From Candidatus Gastranaerophilales bacterium (lineage in GTDB: Bacteria > Cyanobacteriota > Vampirovibrionia > Gastranaerophilales > Gastranaerophilaceae), in assembly GCA_944322865.1 (NCBI GenBank), contig CALUQJ010000007.1, positions 1 to 43,785 of the forward strand: a DNA stretch of 43,785 nucleotides, given 5' to 3'. The notes under the pieces are model-generated. The model saw only the letters and a list, made by a program, of their open reading frames with translations. It did not search any database and had not been told where the DNA came from. The translations under genes were made by a program, and so were the position numbers. The first letter of the stretch is position 1; the number at the start of each line of letters is the position of its first letter. Shown one piece after another: positions 41,030-43,785 of this stretch.

Positions 41030-41722
41030 ATGTATATCCAGACGACAAATTATTCATACACACCTAAGACGGACGTTTTCAGCTCATTTAAGAACGAACC
41101 CAGAATACGAAATACTGTTGTGCCGAGAACTTACCGTTATCATAATGTTGAAAAAGCCGAAAACAAGGTTAAAATAACAGCAGCGGCAGGTGCAATTGCC
41201 GGTGCACTTATTCCAACATTGTTATTTGCCAAAAAACAAAAGAAAAATATCTTCAAAATAGAATACGGTATGAAAGAAATGCTTGGCGTCAGTTCCGGAG
41301 CTATTCTGTGCGGTACCGCCGCAGGTATAATAGCGGATAAGAAAAAGAATGTAAAACATAAGGTTAAAGAAGGAATTTTCCAATTTTTAAATGCAACAAT
41401 GCCGCTTTTTGCAATACCGCCAATTACGGAATTTATAAATAACAAGCCGAAATTAAATAATATTCCATGTCATATATTAGGGACAGCAGCCGGACTTTTC
41501 TGCGGCATGGTCGTTGCGGCAGATCTCGCAAACCGTATAATTGACCCGAAAGACAAGGAACCTGACAGAAAACTTAATTATAAAGATGCACTGGCAAATA
41601 TTGACGATGCACTTGGTGCTCTTGTACTTGCTAAATTCCCGCTTATTCACAAGTTACCTGTAGAACCGCTGTTGCCGGCAGTTTACGCTTGGTGCGGATA
41701 TAGAGCGGGACAAAACAACTAA
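41030..41722 (+). CDS. Hypothetical membrane protein
   Basis: 230 residues from the ATG at 41030. A longer frame begins with a GTG at 40991 that falls within the probable extended -10 (TG-TGATAAT, near 40990), so the shorter start is chosen. N-terminal ~40 residues are polar (MYIQTTNYSYTPKTDVFSSF). About four hydrophobic segments follow (AAAGAIAGALIPTLLFA, GVSSGAILCGTAAGIIA, LGTAAGLFCGMVVAADLA and a weaker one), glycine/alanine-rich. No recognised family. It ends near a terminator shared with the convergent genes. Confidence 0.6.
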   Translation: MYIQTTNYSYTPKTDVFSSFKNEPRIRNTVVPRTYRYHNVEKAENKVKITAAAGAIAGALIPTLLFAKKQKKNIFKIEYGMKEMLGVSSGAILCGTAAGIIADKKKNVKHKVKEGIFQFLNATMPLFAIPPITEFINNKPKLNNIPCHILGTAAGLFCGMVVAADLANRIIDPKDKEPDRKLNYKDALANIDDALGALVLAKFPLIHKLPVEPLLPAVYAWCGYRAGQNN

Positions 41723-41731
41723 TAATAAAAA

Positions 41732-41754
41732 AAGAGAGGCGGTTAACCTCTCTT
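41732..41754 (-). terminator. Terminator of the SIMPL gene pair
   Basis: AAGAGAGG (41732-41739) and CCTCTCTT (41747-41754) pair over a 7-nt loop. Read on the minus strand the stem runs into TTTTTTTATTATT, so it terminates the leftward genes; it overlaps the stop codon at 41753. Confidence 0.85.
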
Positions 41755-42046
41755 ACTCTACACCTTTTATTTTGATTTCACCGTTTTCTTCTACAAATTC
41801 TCTTGGTTTTTGAATACTTTTAATAACTTTCTTGTCATTAACTCTTTTTACGTACTCTTCATCTTCCAATAATTTTTTTTGCTTTTGCTCCTGAAAATCT
41901 TTATTGGTGTCTATTTCTTGCAGGCGGAATTGTTGTTCTCTCAATATTATCATATTATGATCATTAGATGACGGGGAATAGAATGCTTGAGCCTGCAAAG
42001 CCGGCATTAAACTTACAACGAACATTATAATAAAAATCTTTTTCAT
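41753..42046 (-). CDS. Small secreted hypothetical protein
   Basis: 97 residues. Signal peptide about 1-22 (KKIFIIMFVVSLMPALQAQA), then a charged, helix-prone region (REQQFRLQEIDTNKDFQEQK) rich in Glu, Lys and Gln, likely coiled coil. No recognised family. It starts 11 nt after the SIMPL gene and shares its terminator, so both may act in the periplasm. Confidence 0.65.
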   Translation of the reverse strand: MKKIFIIMFVVSLMPALQAQAFYSPSSNDHNMIILREQQFRLQEIDTNKDFQEQKQKKLLEDEEYVKRVNDKKVIKSIQKPREFVEENGEIKIKGVE

Positions 42047-42057
42047 ATCATTGCTCC

Positions 42058-42789
42058 TTATTTAATTTTAAAAGTAACATTAGCTACAGCTGTAACTTTT
42101 TTCTCAATAGTTGAGGTATCGCTAATCCCCATATCAGAAACATTAGTTGAATCAACCGGTGTAATTTGGAACACTCCCATTCTGACAGATTGAATATTAC
42201 CCGTTTTATTATGAGTAGCTTGAAGCATAGCGTCAGCCCTTTGTTGTGCATCGGTTGTAGCATCTTGCAGAAGCTTTACTTTTACATCAGAAAGTTTTGA
42301 ATAAAAAAATTGAGGCTCCATTGCATTTATTTCGATACCTTTAGAGATAAAATTCTGAATGTCTATAGAAATATCTTTTATCTTGTTAACATCATTTGAG
42401 GTAACTACAATCGGCTGATTAATAGTATGGCTTGCAATTTCGTTGGTTGTCATTCCATTAGCATTGTATTTGTAAGTATTGTAGCCGTTAGTTGTTTTAA
42501 GTTCTATATCATTGTCAGTAAAGCCTTTGTTTTTCAGATAATCCAAAACTTCCGGAAGTTGTTTTTGCACAAGATTATAAGCCGCAACTCTGTTAGGCTG
42601 TCTTGCTGTTAGATTAAATTCAAATCTTGCGGAATCAGATTGTACAATTTCATAGGCAGAACCTGTGACAGAAATCCCTTCAGTGCGCAAATTAGCTGTT
42701 GCTGATTTAGCTGCCCACACAATACCTAAAGCCAAAATTACTGACATCAAAACTAATTGATACTTTTCTACCTTGTCAAACATAAACAC
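42058..42789 (-). CDS. SIMPL (DUF541) domain protein
   Basis: 243 residues with one N-terminal membrane helix (about 11-29) as uncleaved signal or anchor, then a periplasmic SIMPL domain: ISVTGSAYEIVQSDSARFEF at the start and a TAVANVTFKIK end. SIMPL proteins are periplasmic or membrane-linked, some tied to stress; no defined reaction. AAGGAG precedes the ATG. First gene of a two-gene operon. Confidence 0.85.
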   Translation of the reverse strand: MFMFDKVEKYQLVLMSVILALGIVWAAKSATANLRTEGISVTGSAYEIVQSDSARFEFNLTARQPNRVAAYNLVQKQLPEVLDYLKNKGFTDNDIELKTTNGYNTYKYNANGMTTNEIASHTINQPIVVTSNDVNKIKDISIDIQNFISKGIEINAMEPQFFYSKLSDVKVKLLQDATTDAQQRADAMLQATHNKTGNIQSVRMGVFQITPVDSTNVSDMGISDTSTIEKKVTAVANVTFKIK

Positions 42790-43199
42790 TCCTTATCTAT
42801 ACTTTTATATTTTAACATATTTAATACAAGTTTTCAACCGTAAGTACAAAAATGTTAACAAAAGGGAATAGGGGAATGAGGAAATCAGGCAATGCGTGAG
42901 TTGTCTTATTAACAAGACGTTAAGACGATAAGACGCTAAGACGTTAAGTGCATTAATAAAGTGATTATTGGTGAAATTTGCAAAGACTAATTAATGATAC
43001 GAACTTAACGTCCTATAGTCCTAACGTCTTAGCGTCTTTTGAACAAGGCAATGCTTAAATCTTGCATTGCCTTATTTTTTGTAACGAACTTAACGTCTTA
43101 GCGTCTTAACGTCTTTTGAACAAGGCAACGCTTAAATCTTGCATTGCCCTATTTTTGTAACGAACTTATTCCCTTATTCCCCTATTTCCTTATTCCCTT
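42790..43199. repeat. Field of short tandem and inverted repeats
   Basis: 410 bp without a gene. From left to right: GGGAATAGGGGAATGAGG-type purine repeats (about 42862-42884); ACGNTAAG tandem units (42912-42948); the complementary AACGTCTTAGCGTCTT units twice (about 42999-43039 and 43083-43117); two copies, 77 bp apart, of a GGCAA(T/C)GC...GCATTGCC hairpin with T-run; and TTATTCCC-type units (43167-43200). The 20 bases at 42929-42948 are exactly complementary to 43089-43108. Confidence 0.85.
43045..43080 (+). terminator. Terminator-like hairpin, first of two copies
   Basis: AAGGCAATGC and GCATTGCCTT form a 10-bp stem over a 9-nt loop, followed by ATTTTTT. A second, less perfect copy lies 77 bp downstream (from 43122). 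No plus-strand gene upstream needs it, so it may be repeat structure only. Confidence 0.5.
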
Positions 43200-43228
43200 C
43201 CAATAAGAGGACTGTGTCCTCTTATTGG
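43200..43228. repeat. 13-bp perfect hairpin over the stop of the pilin-like gene
   Basis: CCAATAAGAGGAC (43200-43212), TGT, GTCCTCTTATTGG (43216-43228). The right arm contains the last codon and the stop of the leftward gene. No T-run follows on the minus strand, so it is not a standard terminator. A hairpin right after the variable region is a feature of DGR targets. Confidence 0.85.
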
Positions 43229-43785
43229 TCCAGGCAAACCGCGAGCCTGTAGCTGTTGGTGCGGTTGTCGTTGAACCAGATCGTGTAGGTAGGGAAGAAG
43301 TCGCGGTTGTACGCGGTGTCCTGGCTGTACTCCTGCCCGGACCAAACGAAGAACCTGGAGGTTCCGCCAGGTGATTGGGCTGTGAAGAGCGAAGCTCGAT
43401 CGGCATCCCAATCTGCATAGGTTGTAGTAGTTCCGCCTTTTATTTCATCGGCATCTGGATATATGTATGCCGCTAATTGTTCTAGCTGAGCTTGAGTTGG
43501 CATGTTTTGAACTCCACCGCAGGCTCTTACTGCCCCTGCCCAATAATCATTAACCCAGTGGCACGCTGTTATTCCTAATGTACCTTCTGATACTGCTTGA
43601 TTACATTCTTCTAATGTCATAGGGCTATAGCCGCCGTTTTGTGGTCCTAATATCTGTGTTATACACATTGTATCTTTTAATTCTGGTATCATGCAACCTG
43701 TTACGCCGGCTAATTGTTCTACGTTTATCTTACCGATATCTTTTCCGTTTGTATTTGGGTTCTTATTACCGGATACATCGTATAA
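43222..43785 (-). CDS. Pilin-like protein with GC-rich C-terminal putative DGR variable region, 5' end outside window
   Basis: The frame is open to the right edge, so the N-terminus is missing; 187 codons are visible. The visible start reads LYDVSGNKNPNTNGKDIGKI, the calcium-loop-like segment also found in the prepilin at 24937. Then come several Cys (GCMIPELKDTMC, EECNQ, ACHW, ACGG). The last part, from about AQSPGGTSRF, ends WFNDNRTNSYRLAVCLDQ, resembling C-type-lectin-fold ends of DGR-diversified proteins. In the last 53 codons 45 end in G or C by hand count, whereas upstream DNA is AT-biased. Many codons are AAC, TAC, GAC, TTC or AGC. It is probably surface-displayed; the DGR assignment is inference. 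Confidence 0.7.
   Translation of the reverse strand, partial: LYDVSGNKNPNTNGKDIGKINVEQLAGVTGCMIPELKDTMCITQILGPQNGGYSPMTLEECNQAVSEGTLGITACHWVNDYWAGAVRACGGVQNMPTQAQLEQLAAYIYPDADEIKGGTTTTYADWDADRASLFTAQSPGGTSRFFVWSGQEYSQDTAYNRDFFPTYTIWFNDNRTNSYRLAVCLDQ

Noticed and set aside
42900-43170. Possible CRISPR array
   Set aside because: Repeat units are 8-9 bp or imperfect hairpins at irregular spacing, with no unique spacers of constant length and no cas genes.
43182-43418. Alternative minus-strand ORFs of 73-78 codons over the GC-rich segment
   Set aside because: Their length comes from the local GC-rich composition; the frame at 43222-43785 continues the pilin-like protein and explains the DNA.
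1-43785. tRNA, rRNA, insertion sequences or integrases
   Set aside because: None recognised on reading the gaps; the accessory block has no visible att sites or transposase.

Overview
The window is AT-rich and reads as chromosome of a diderm, anaerobe-leaning bacterium. Several traits point to the non-photosynthetic cyanobacterial lineage (Melainabacteria/Vampirovibrionia, probably gut Gastranaerophilales). These are a VKOR-DsbA fusion of cyanobacterial type, an outer-membrane machinery set (TolC, LolA-like, LpxL-like proteins), several prepilins of one style (FTLAE cleavage motif, Asp-x-Asn-Gly/Lys-Pro-Asn segment, GKDI), small proteins with N-terminal FSG/FKA-like motifs, and a PerR/rubredoxin/rubrerythrin/flavodiiron oxygen-defence operon. 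The assignment is inference from protein style; there is no rRNA in the window.

Layout. 1-2.4 kb: partial YkgJ-like Cys-cluster protein, queH, VKOR-DsbA. 2.4-7.3 kb: GlcF/LutA-like Fe-S protein, an orphan MalG-type permease, a TPR/NHL secreted protein and malQ. 7.3-11.8 kb: a structured intergenic region, a prepilin, ilvD, a lineage-type small protein, nagA. 11.9-19.6 kb: murE and ftsI (dcw order), an AmiC-type amidase, a tandem M16 peptidase, a small membrane protein. 19.6-22.9 kb: perR, rubredoxin (45 codons), rubrerythrin, a rubrerythrin paralogue with an altered diiron site, a flavodiiron protein, headed by a near-consensus Fur/PerR-type 7-1-7 box. 23-25.7 kb: thrS without a TGS domain, and a second prepilin.

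25.7-40 kb is the main accessory block: an almost complete aryl-polyene (APE)-type type II polyketide cluster. A minus-strand operon carries KS, dehydratase, ketoreductase and KS (ApeO-P-Q-R order) followed by a TolC-family channel. A divergent plus-strand operon carries a KS/CLF N-terminal-like protein, acyltransferase, two ACPs, a membrane protein, an AMP-ligase fused to a dehydratase, thioesterase, LolA-like carrier and MMPL exporter (ApeC-D-E-F-G-H/I-K-L-M order). A PPTase, an O-methyltransferase and an LpxL-like acyltransferase follow. Together they would activate an aryl starter, extend it on ACPs by KS/KR/DH cycles to a conjugated polyene, methylate the head, transfer it to a lipid and carry it to the outer membrane. 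APE clusters are known mainly from Proteobacteria and Bacteroidetes, so this lineage would be notable.

40-43.8 kb: an XRE regulator, an unknown membrane protein, a small secreted protein plus a SIMPL protein, a dense field of short tandem and inverted repeats, and at the right edge the C-terminal part of a pilin-like protein. Its last ~55 codons switch abruptly to GC-rich, C-ending codons and end in a 13-bp perfect hairpin over the stop codon. This looks like a diversity-generating-retroelement (DGR) target gene with its variable region; no reverse transcriptase or template repeat lies in the window.
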